NCBI GenBank assembly: GCA_001799715.1
Contig: MGTZ01000030.1
Location: 1 to 64,000 of the forward strand
DNA: 64,000 nucleotides
Direction: 5' to 3'
Source: Elusimicrobia bacterium GWB2_63_16
Lineage (GTDB): Bacteria; Elusimicrobiota; Elusimicrobia; Elusimicrobiales; UBA9959
Both the position numbers and the translations under genes were made by a program. Below are positions 46,431 to 56,300 of this stretch, one piece after another (the stretch's first letter is position 1; each line of letters begins with the position of its first letter). Under the pieces are notes generated by a model. The model was given only the letters and a program-made list of their open reading frames with translations, searched no databases and had not been told where the DNA came from.

Positions 46431-47126
46431 ATGCAGAACGCGACTATATTGCTGACCGCCGCTTCGCTGGGCTTCATTCATACCGTGCTGGGCCCCGACC
46501 ATTACGTGCCTTTCGTGGCCCTGGCCAAGGCCCGCAGCTGGTCCAGGGCCAAGACGGCCCTGATCACCTTCCTGTGCGGCCTGGGCCACGTGCTCAGCTC
46601 CGTGCTGATAGGTTTCGCGGGCATAGCCCTGGGCTCCGCGGTCTCTAAACTGGAGTGGATAGAGGGCCTGCGCGGCGACGCCGCCGGCTGGCTGCTGCTC
46701 TCGTTCGGCCTGGCCTACATGGTCTGGGGCATCAAGAAGGCGTGGAAGGGGGAGGCGCACTCCCATCTCCATTCGCACGGCGAGGAGCCGCACGCCCACT
46801 CCCATTCGCACGAGGCCGCCCATACCCACCCGCACGCGGAAAAACCTTCCGTCACGCCGTGGGCCCTGTTCATCATCTTCGTCTTCGGGCCCTGCGAGCC
46901 GCTGATCCCGGTGCTGATGTACCCGGCGCTGAACACCGGCCTGGGCCTGGCCGCGGCCGCCGCGGCGGTATTCTCCCTGGTGACCATAGCCACCATGATG
47001 TCCGCAGTGTTCCTGCTGCTCTGGGGCTTCAAGCTGTTCCCGGCCGAAAGGCTGGAGCGCTACGCCCACGCCCTGGCCGGCTTCGCCGTGTTCGCCTGCG
47101 GCGCGGCCGTGAAGGCCGGGCTGTAG
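46431..47126 (+). CDS. Nickel/cobalt transporter-like membrane protein (UreH/NicO type) with His-rich loop
   Basis: HTVLGPDHYVPF (HX5DH), HSHLHSHGEEPHAHSHSHEAAHTHPHAEK, FGPCEPLIPVLMYPA; adjacent to nikR. Confidence 0.8.
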   Translation: MQNATILLTAASLGFIHTVLGPDHYVPFVALAKARSWSRAKTALITFLCGLGHVLSSVLIGFAGIALGSAVSKLEWIEGLRGDAAGWLLLSFGLAYMVWGIKKAWKGEAHSHLHSHGEEPHAHSHSHEAAHTHPHAEKPSVTPWALFIIFVFGPCEPLIPVLMYPALNTGLGLAAAAAAVFSLVTIATMMSAVFLLLWGFKLFPAERLERYAHALAGFAVFACGAAVKAGL

Positions 47127-47165
47127 GTCCCCGGCGGGGCTGTATTTGGTAAAATATAGCGCCGC

Positions 47166-47981
47166 ATGAGACTACTCCTGCTTTTCTCCATCGTCCTCAA
47201 CATGCTGCCCGCGCCGCTCCTGGCGCAGGGGCTGGGCCCGGTCACCGAAGAACCTCTGGAGCTGGATTCGCCCGCCCTGCTGGAAAGATTGGGCGCCCTC
47301 CCCGAATATCCCGCCACCGAGGCCCCGCTGACCGAAGCCGAGGTCAGCGACCTCGAAGAGGACGAGGAATACATCTATATCAGCAGCGGTCTGGCCCACG
47401 CGCCCGCCCCGGTAAACCTGGGCGGCAACGGCAGCCTGACCCTGACCCGCCACGACAATGGCGAGAAAACTACCGCCCGCTACCGCCGCAAGGACGGCTC
47501 CTACGACGAAGGGGAACTCAGGCGCCTGGACCGCGCCATGCGCTGCAGCCTCACCGGCCGCGAGATCAGAATGTCGGTGAAACTCATAGAACTGCTGGAC
47601 GCCATAGAGGACAAGTTCGGCAAGCGCGGCCTGGTGCTGCTGAGCGGCTACCGCACTTCCAAGAACAACCACCGCACCCCGGGCGCCGCCAGGGAGAGCC
47701 TGCACATGCTGGGCTGGGCCGCCGATATCCGCATTCCCGGCTACAGCTCCACCAAGGTAAAGAATTTCGCCCGCCGCAAGGCCGCGGGCGGCATCGGCTA
47801 TTATCCTTATAAAGGCTTCACCCACCTGGACGTGGGCAAACGCCGCTACTGGGTTATGGGCCGCCCGCCGCGGCGCCGCCGTGCCCGGAGGCCGCGCGCC
47901 GCCAGGCCGGCGCAGCGCAAGCAGGGCAAAACCAGCGCCCGCAAGCCCGCACCCCGCAAAGCTGCCCCCCGAAAATCCTGA
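47166..47981 (+). CDS. DUF882 / M15-like peptidoglycan peptidase with basic tail
   Basis: LVLLSGYRTSKNNHRTPGAARESLHMLGWAADIRIPG...GGIGYYPYKGFTHLDVGKRRYW; R/K/P/A-rich C-terminus. Confidence 0.88.
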   Translation: MRLLLLFSIVLNMLPAPLLAQGLGPVTEEPLELDSPALLERLGALPEYPATEAPLTEAEVSDLEEDEEYIYISSGLAHAPAPVNLGGNGSLTLTRHDNGEKTTARYRRKDGSYDEGELRRLDRAMRCSLTGREIRMSVKLIELLDAIEDKFGKRGLVLLSGYRTSKNNHRTPGAARESLHMLGWAADIRIPGYSSTKVKNFARRKAAGGIGYYPYKGFTHLDVGKRRYWVMGRPPRRRRARRPRAARPAQRKQGKTSARKPAPRKAAPRKS

Positions 47982-48128
47982 CGGCCGCGCCAACCGGCCT
48001 CCCGCGCTCCCTTTCCGTTGACAGCGGCGGGGGGAAATTATATCCTTGCCGCAGGGGCACTTACTGCATATTGTTCATTGTTTCCGGCGACTGCCGGCCC
48101 TTCTGCTTTGCGCCGTGCCGGAAAGGAC

Positions 48129-48157
48129 TTGACAATGTCTAAAAATAGATGTAGTAT
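48129..48157 (+). promoter_or_regulatory. Sigma-70 promoter for the Fur-family gene
   Basis: TTGACA - 17 nt - TAGTAT, ending 6 nt before the ATG. Confidence 0.75.
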
Positions 48158-48163
48158 AGAAAT

Positions 48164-48571
48164 ATGGAAAAGATAAACGCCGCCCTCAAGGCCCTCGGCA
48201 TAAGGCCCACTCTGCACCGCCTCGCCGTGGCCAAGGTGCTGCTGCCCAACCGGGACCACCTGTCGGCCGACCAGGTCTGGGAGCTGGTGCGCCGGGAATT
48301 CCCGGCCATCTCGCGGGCCACCGTCTATAACACGCTGGACCTGTTCGCGGAGAAGGGCCTGGTCTGCAGGCGGGTGATAAAGCAGGGAACGGCCGTCTAC
48401 GACCCCGTCACCGAGCAGCACCATCACCTGGTGGAGGAGGAGACCGGCCGCGTCTACGACATCCCGTGGTCGCAGGTCAAGCTGCCGCTCAGGGTGTCGG
48501 TGCCCGGCTTCGACGTGGCGGAGTTCTATCTGGTAATGAAGGGGAAGAAGAAGTCATGCGGCGGGAAGTAA
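48164..48571 (+). CDS. Fur/PerR family metalloregulator
   Basis: LKALGIRPTLHRLAVAKVLLPNRDHLSADQVWELVRREFPAISRATVYNTLDLFAEKGLV; TEQHHHLVEEETG. Confidence 0.93.
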   Translation: MEKINAALKALGIRPTLHRLAVAKVLLPNRDHLSADQVWELVRREFPAISRATVYNTLDLFAEKGLVCRRVIKQGTAVYDPVTEQHHHLVEEETGRVYDIPWSQVKLPLRVSVPGFDVAEFYLVMKGKKKSCGGK

Positions 48572-48633
48572 CTGAAGGGGCAAGTCAGTATTTATAGCGG
48601 ATTCTTTATCAAAACGACCTTAAGGAGAATATT

Positions 48634-49131
48634 ATGGTTCCCAACAAAAAGATGGAAGCGTTGCTCAACAAGCAGATGAATGCGGAGTTCTACAACTCCC
48701 ACCTCTACCAGGCCATGGCCGGCTGGTTCGAGTCGCAGAACCTGCCCGGTTTCGCAGGCTGGCTGGAAGTGCAGGCCGAGGAAGAGCGCAAGCACGCGCT
48801 GAAGTTCTACAGCCACCTCAAGGAGCGCCGCGGCGCTATCCTGGTGGGGCCCGTGCCCGCCGTGCCCACCAAGTACAAGAGCGCGCTGGACGCCTTCCAG
48901 GCCGCCTACGACCACGAGGTGCACGTCAGCCAGGAGATCAACAAACTGATGGACGCGGCCCTGGCCGACAAGGATTACGCCATGGCCAAGATGCTGGACT
49001 GGTTCATCACCGAGCAGGTGGAGGAGGAGGCCAGCACCGACGCCATCCTGCAGCAGCTCAAGATGATAGGCAACTCACTCGGCAGCCTGATGTACATAGA
49101 CCGCCACGTGGGCAAGCGCAAGGCCGCCTGA
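48634..49131 (+). CDS. Ferritin (FtnA-like)
   Basis: LLNKQMNAEFYNSHLYQAMAGWFESQNLPGFAGWLEVQAEEERKHALKFYSHLKERRG; EQVEEEASTDAILQQL. Confidence 0.94.
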   Translation: MVPNKKMEALLNKQMNAEFYNSHLYQAMAGWFESQNLPGFAGWLEVQAEEERKHALKFYSHLKERRGAILVGPVPAVPTKYKSALDAFQAAYDHEVHVSQEINKLMDAALADKDYAMAKMLDWFITEQVEEEASTDAILQQLKMIGNSLGSLMYIDRHVGKRKAA

Positions 49132-49227
49132 GCCGCTCGGTCCCGCAGCGCCGGGCCGGAGGGAGGGGCCCTCCGGCCTCCGCTTTTCCCGCCGCACCGG
49201 CGAAATGTTATCATAGCGTCAGAGACT

Positions 49228-50268
49228 ATGGCTGCTACCAACGCAATTTCCGGCGCGCGCGTGCTGCTCCTGGGCGGCTCGGGGCTGCTCAGCGGGGCGG
49301 CCCGCGAGACCTTCCTGGCCGCCGGCTGCGAGGTTACCGTGCTGTCGCGCGGCGCGCGTCCCCTGCCGCCGCACCCGCTCCTGCGCGCCCTGCGCGCCGA
49401 CCGCCGCGACGCGGCCTCGCTGGCCGCCGCCCTCTCCGGAGAGCGCTTCGATCTCACCGCCGATTTCCTGGCTTACGACGCGGCCGACGTAGAGAGGCTG
49501 CTCGCCGTGCCCGGCTTCGCCCCGGGCCGCCTGGTGATGATCTCCACCGGCCAGGTCTATCTGGTCACGCGGGACCAGCGGCCGCCTTTCGCCGAGGCCG
49601 CCGCCGACGCGCCGCTTATCCCCGAGCCGGAAAAGAACACCCGGGACTGGCATAACTGGATCTACGGCATGGGCAAGCGGGCCGCCGAAGGCGCCCTGGC
49701 CGCCGGGGCCGGCGCGCGCGGCATACCGGCGCTGGCCTTGCGCCTGCCGGTGGTGCAGGGCGAGGCGGACGCAGAAAATTCTAAAAGATTGTGGGCCTGG
49801 CTGCAGCGCATGGGCGACGGCGGTCCGGTGCTGCTGCCCGACGGCGGCGCGCAGCCGGTGCGCTTCGTCTACGCCGGCGACGCGGCCCTGGCCCTGCTGC
49901 GGCTGGCCGGCCCCGGCGCCTGGCCAAAATCGCCGGCCCTGAACCTGGCCCAGCCCGGCGAGACCTCCCTGCTGGAATTCCTGGAACTGGCCGCTGGGTA
50001 CGGCGGGCTAAAACCCCGCTTCGTCCCGGTAGGCGGCGCCGACCTGCTGGCTGCCGGCCTGGACGGCGCCTGCGCCCCCTACTGGGGCCGCTGGTGCTCG
50101 CGGCCCGACCCCGCCGCCGCGCTGGCCCTGGGCTTTGCCGCGCGCGGTCCGCGCGAGTACCTGCCCTCCGTAGTGCGGGCCCACCTGGAGCGCCCGCCCG
50201 CCGTGCCGCATGAAGGCTACGCCCGCCGCGCTGACGAGCTGGCGCTGGCGGCGCGCCTTGGTTTTTAA
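49228..50268 (+). CDS. NAD-dependent epimerase/dehydratase family protein
   Basis: GARVLLLGGSGLLSGAARETFLAAGCEVTVLSRG. Confidence 0.85.
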   Translation: MAATNAISGARVLLLGGSGLLSGAARETFLAAGCEVTVLSRGARPLPPHPLLRALRADRRDAASLAAALSGERFDLTADFLAYDAADVERLLAVPGFAPGRLVMISTGQVYLVTRDQRPPFAEAAADAPLIPEPEKNTRDWHNWIYGMGKRAAEGALAAGAGARGIPALALRLPVVQGEADAENSKRLWAWLQRMGDGGPVLLPDGGAQPVRFVYAGDAALALLRLAGPGAWPKSPALNLAQPGETSLLEFLELAAGYGGLKPRFVPVGGADLLAAGLDGACAPYWGRWCSRPDPAAALALGFAARGPREYLPSVVRAHLERPPAVPHEGYARRADELALAARLGF

Positions 50269-50344
50269 AGTAGTCCGTACTCTTCCGTATTTACCTCCCT
50301 ATCAATGATAGAATAGAGTTGGCGTAGCGGTCCCGGGCCGAGGT

Positions 50345-53300
50345 ATGCCGATGTTCCTGCGGTTAATGAAGCGCACCCTCCCGGCCATTAAGAAAAATCT
50401 TGGCCGCCTATTGCCGAACCCTAAAATAGCCGAGGAGCAGCCCCTCCGGGCCGAGCTTTTCAACGTCGACCAATTCAAACTGCACGCCGCCGCCCTGGCT
50501 TTCAGGCACAGCGTCAGCTTCAAGCGCGGCCGGGACAGGCTGCTCGCCCGCCTCAAGGAGAACGAGGCCATCCTGCTGCGCGCCTACGAGCTGCTTAACC
50601 GCGCGGGCGGCGCCAAGCGGCGCATCTCGCCCGCCGGCGACTGGCTGCTGGACAATTATTACCTTATCGAAGAGCAGATCCGCCTCGCGCAGAAGTTCCT
50701 GCCCAAGGGCTACAGCGAGGAACTGCCCAGCCTGAACCGGGGCCCGCTGGCCGGTTACCCCAGGGTTTACGACATCGCCATGGAAATGGTCGCCCACGGC
50801 GACGGGCGCCTCGACGTGAAAGGCCTGGCCGCCTTCGTGGGCGCGTACCAGGTAGGCCGGCGCCTGAAGCTGGGCGAATTGTGGGCCGTGCCGATCATGA
50901 TACGGCTGGCGCTGATAGAGAACCTGCGCCGCATCGCCTCGCGCATGATCGTGTCGCAGAACGACCGAGACGCCGCCGAGTACCGGGCCGGCAGGATCCT
51001 GGCCGTGCTGGCCAAGGATACCAGCGGCGTCATCCTGGAGATCGCGGCGATGGCCAAGGCCGGCCTGCCCCTGTCCGACGCCTTCGTGGCCGAGTTCGTG
51101 CGCCGCCTGCACGGCCAGAGCCCGGCCTTCAACCTCCCCATAGTCTGGCTCGAGAAGAAGCTCGCCGAGCAGGGCAAGACGACCGAGCGCCTGATCCAGT
51201 CGGCCAACCAGAAGCAGGCGGCCGACCAGGTCTCCATCGCCAACACCATCGAGAGCCTGCGTTTCCTGGAGACTACCGACTGGCACGATTTCGTGGAGGG
51301 CCTCAGCGCGGTGGAGCGGGAGCTGCGCCGGGACCCGTCGGGCCATTATCCCGGCATGGCTTTCGCCACGCGCGACGCCTACCGGCACGCCGTCGAGGAC
51401 CTGGCCCTGCGCGGCCGCCTGCCAGAGGAGGAAGTGGCGGCGCGGGCCGTGGCCATGGCCGCCGGCGCTGCGCCCGGCGGCGCGTCCGCCCACGTTGGCT
51501 ATTACCTCGCCGACCGCGGCTTCGCCGTCTTCTGCCGCTCGCTGGGCCTGCGCCTGCGCTTCAGGGACCACCTGCGCGCCCGCCGTACCGGGCTGGCGCT
51601 GGCCGCCTACGGCGGCGCCGCGCTTTCTCTTACGCTTCTGGCCGAGGCGGGCGTAATGGCGCTGGCCTGGGGCCAGGGCCTGGTTGAGCCGCTCTGGCTC
51701 GCGGCCTTCGGGCTGCCGCTGCTCTTCCCTGCCAGCCAGGCCGCCCTGGCGCTGGCCAACTGGTTCTTCACCAGGAGCGTCACGCCGGAGAAACTCCCCA
51801 GGATGGATTTTTCGGAAGGCATCCCCGCCGGCGCGCGGTCGCTGACGGTGATCCCCACAATGCTCACCGGGGCGGAGGCCATAGATTCCCTGCTGGAGGG
51901 CCTGGAGGTCTGTTACCTCGGCAACATAGACCCCAACGTGGATTTCGCGCTGCTGACCGACTTCCGGGACGCCGCCGCCGAGACGCTGCCCGGAGACGGC
52001 GCGCTGGTGCAGCGGGCCGCGGCCGGCATCGAGCGGCTCAACCGCAAATACGCCGGCCACCGGGAAGGCATCTTCTACCTGCTGCACCGGCCGCGCCGGT
52101 GGAACCCGCGCGAGCGGGTCTGGATGGGCTATGAGCGCAAGCGCGGCAAGCTCGCCGACCTCAACGCCGCCCTGCGGGGGCGGGGGGAGGACCGCTTCAG
52201 CGCCGTGGTCGGGGACCTGGCCCGCCTGCGGGACGTGAAATTCGTCATCACCCTCGACACCGATACCCGCATGCCCCGCGACGCGGCGCGTGACCTGGCC
52301 GGCATCATGGCCCACCCGCTCAACCGGCCGGTCTACGACGCCGCCAAGGGGCGCGTGGTGTCCGGCTACGGCATCCTGCAGCCCCGCGTGGACCTCGGCT
52401 ACCCCGGCGACACCCCGTCGCTCTTCGTACGCATCTTCGGGGGCGAGCCCGGCATCGACCCTTACACCAAGACCGTCTCCGACGTGTACCAGGACCTGTT
52501 CTTCGAGGGCTCCTTCATCGGCAAGGGCCTCTACGACGTGGACGCCTTCGAGGCCGCGCTGGCCGGGCGCCTGCCCGAGAACCTCATCCTCAGCCACGAC
52601 CTGCTGGAAGGCTGCTACGCCCGCTCCGCGCTGGTCACCGACGTGCAGCTGTACGAAAAGTATCCCTCCGGCTACCTCGCCGACATGAACCGCCGGCACC
52701 GCTGGACCCGCGGCGACTGGCAGATCTCCGGCTGGGTGCTGCCCTTCGTGCCGGGGCCGGGCGCCGCCGGCAACCCGCTGTCGGCGCTGTCGCGCTGGAA
52801 GATCCTCGACAACCTGCGGCGCAGCCTGACTCCCGCCGCTTCGGCCTGGCTGCTGCTGGCCGGCTGGTTCGCCTCGCCCGGCCCCGGTTTCTGGCCCGCC
52901 GCGCTGCTGTTCCTGGCCGGCTTCCCGCTGCTGCTGATCTCCTGCGTCGAGGCGGTCGGCAAGAGCCGCGACATCTCGCTCGAGGGCCACCTGAACGCGC
53001 TGCTGGACTCGCTCGCCGTGCGGGCCGCCCAGTTCGGCCTGTCGCTGGCCTTTCTCGCGCACGAGGCCCTGTACGGCCTGCACGCCGTGGCCATCACTTA
53101 CTGGCGGCTGTTCGCCTCGCGCCGGCGCCTGCTGGAATGGCGCACCTCCGGCGAAGCGGAACTGCAGGCGGCTACCACCGTGCCGCAGTACGCCAGGGCT
53201 ATGGCCGCCGGGCCGCTCGCCGCCCTGGCCGTTGCCGCGTGGCTGGCGCCGGCCGGCCGCGCCGACGCGCTGACGGGCGGCTTCCTGCTGCTCTGGCTGC

Positions 53301-56300
53301 TCTCGCCCGCCCTGGCCTGGCTGGTCAGCCGCGCTCCCGCCCCGCGCCGCTCCGAACTGTCCGCTGCCCGCGCCGCCTGGCTGGGGGCCCTCGCCCGACG
53401 GACCTGGGCTTTCTTCGAGACTTTCGTCACCGGGCGCGACAACTGGCTGCCGCCGGACAATTACCAGGAGGAATTCATAGGCGCCGCCGCGCACCGCACC
53501 TCGCCTACCAACATAGGCCTGTCCCTGCTGGCCAACCTGTCGGCTTACGACTTCGGCTACCTCTCGATGGGCCTGATGTGCAACAGGACGGAGAAAACGC
53601 TGCGGACGATGGGCGGCATGGAGAAGTACCGCGGCCATTTTTACAACTGGTACGACACCGAGACGCTCAAGCCGCTCAAGCCGCTCTACGTCTCGTCCGT
53701 GGACAGCGGCAACATGGCCGGCCACCTGCTGGTGCTGCGCGCTGGGCTGCTGGAACTGAAATCCGCACGCGTGGTCTCGCCCAGGATAACGGAAGGCCTG
53801 GCCGACACGCTGGCCGTGCTGGCCGAGAGCGCTGGGGAACTGGAACGCTCCGGGGCGCCCGGCGCGGCGGCCGCGGGGCGGACGGCGGCGGAGCAGGCCG
53901 CCCGGCTGCTGGCCCGCCTCAGGCCCGTTCCGGCCTCGCTGCAGGAGACCCGCGCGCTGCTGCTCTGGCTGTCGGCGGAGAGCGCGAAGATCCTGCCCGG
54001 CCTGGAGGGGGGGCACCTCGACCCCGCCCGGCGCTGGGCGCGCGCCTTCGAGCGGCAGTGCTACGACTACCTCGAAGATATGGCTTTCATCGCGCCCTGG
54101 ACGCTGCTGCCGCCCGAGGCGCCCGGCATGTGGGACAAGGGCGGGGAGGCAAGGCGCGCCGTCCTGGCCGCGCTGCGCGGCGAGCTGCGCCGCCTCGACG
54201 CCGTCCCGACGCTGGCCGAGGCCGCCAGGCTGGAACTGAAGTTAGGCCCGCTGATAGACGCCGCGCTGGCCGCAGCCGGCCGCGCCGAAGAGACGGACTA
54301 CGACGCCGGCCGCGAGCGCGACTGGCTGGCCCGCCTGCGGGCCGCGCTGAAGGAGGCCGGCGACAGGGCCAGCGGGCGCATGCTGGCCATAGAGGCCATG
54401 GCGCTGGCCTGCACCGAGCTCTCCGCCGTGGAATTCGAGTTCCTCTACAACAGGGGCGCGCATCTGCTTTCTATAGGCTACAACGTTTCCGAGCACCGGC
54501 TCGATACCGGCTGCTACGACCTGCTGGCTTCCGAATCCAGGCTGTGCAGCTACGTGGCCATAGCCCAGGGCAAGCTGCCGCAGAAGCACTGGTTCATGCT
54601 GGGCCGGCTGCTGTCGCGCTACGGCGGCGACCCGGTGCTGGTCTCCTGGGGCGGGTCGGTGTTCGAATACCTGATGCCGCTGCTGGTTATGCCTGCCTAC
54701 GAGGGCACCCTGCTGGAGCGCACCTACAGGGCCATGGTGGCCTGCCAGGCCGAGTACGGCGAGGACAACGGCATTCCCTGGGGCATGTCGGAGTCGGGCT
54801 ACAACAAGCTCGACGCCGCGCTGGCCTACCAGTACCGCTCTTTCGGCGTACCGGACCTCGGCTTCAAACGCGGTCTCGCTGAAGACCTGGTGGTGGCTCC
54901 TTACGCCTCGGTGCTGGCGCTGATGGTGGAGCCCGCTCTGGCCTGCGCCAACCTCGAGCGGCTGCAGGCCGACGGCTACAGGGGCGAGTACGGCTTTTAC
55001 GAGGCGGTGGACTACACCCCCTCGCGCGCCGCCCACGACGGGTCGCCCGCCGCGGTGCGCTCCTACATGGCCCATCACCAGGGCATGTCGCTGCTGGCGC
55101 TGGCCTACGGGCTGCTGGACCGCCCCATGCAGCGGCGCTTCCTGGCCGACCCGATGTTCAAGGCCACCGAGCTGCTGCTGCAGGAGCGGGTGCCCAAGGC
55201 GCCGGCCTTCCTCTACGATACCGAAGTCTCCGGCCTGCTGCGCAAGACCGAGGAGAGCGACGCCCTGTCGCGCGTGTTCACCACGCCGCATACGCCCGCC
55301 CCGGAGGTGCACCTGCTGTCCAACGGCGCCTACAGCCTGATGGTGACCAACGCCGGGGACGGCTATACGCGCTGGAAGGACCTCGCGGTCACCCGCTGGC
55401 GCGGGGACGCGGTGGTGCAGGACGGCGGCACCTACATCTACCTGCGCGACGCCGACACCGGGGAGTTCTGGTCCGCCGCCTACCAGCCCACGCTCAAGCC
55501 GCCCTCGCGCTACGAGGCCATCTTCTCCCGCTCGCGGGCGGAGTTCAGGCGCCGCGACCACGAGATAGAGGCCCACACCGAGATCGCGGTCTCGCCGGAG
55601 GATAATATCGACCTGCGCCGCGTGCGCCTGCGCAACCTCTCGCGCCGCGCCCGCACCATCGAGCTGACCAGCTACGCCGAGGTGGTGCTCAACCAGGGGG
55701 CCGCGGACCAGGCCCACAGGGCTTTCAGCAACCTCTTCGTGGAGACCGAGATAATCCGTTCGCACCAGGCCATACTCTGCAGCCGCCGGCCGCGCTCGGC
55801 CAAAGAGACTTTTCCCGTGCTGGCGCATTTCATGGCGGTGCACGGCCGGGCCGCGGACGGGGCCTCCTACGAGACCGACCGCGACAGGTTCATAGGCCGC
55901 GGCAACACCCTGGCCGGCCCCGCGGCCATGCGCGGGGGCAGGCTGGGCGACAGCGAGGGGGCGGTGCTGGACCCGGTGGCCGCCATCCGCTGCGCCGTCA
56001 GGCTGGAGCCCGGCGAGAGCGCCGTGGTGGACTATGTCACCGGCGTCTGCCCCGACCGGGCGGCCGCCCGCGCGGTGATAGAGAAATACCGCGACCGCAA
56101 CCTGGCCGACCGCGTCTTCGACCTGGCCTGGACGCACGCGCAGGTGACGCTGCAGCAGATCAACGCCACCGAGTCCGACGCGCAGGTCTACGGCCGCCTG
56201 GCCAGCGCCATCATTTACGCCAACCCCGACTGGCGCGCGCATTCCAGCGTGCTGCGCCAGAACCTCCGGGGCCAGACCGACCTGTGGGGCTACGGCATTT

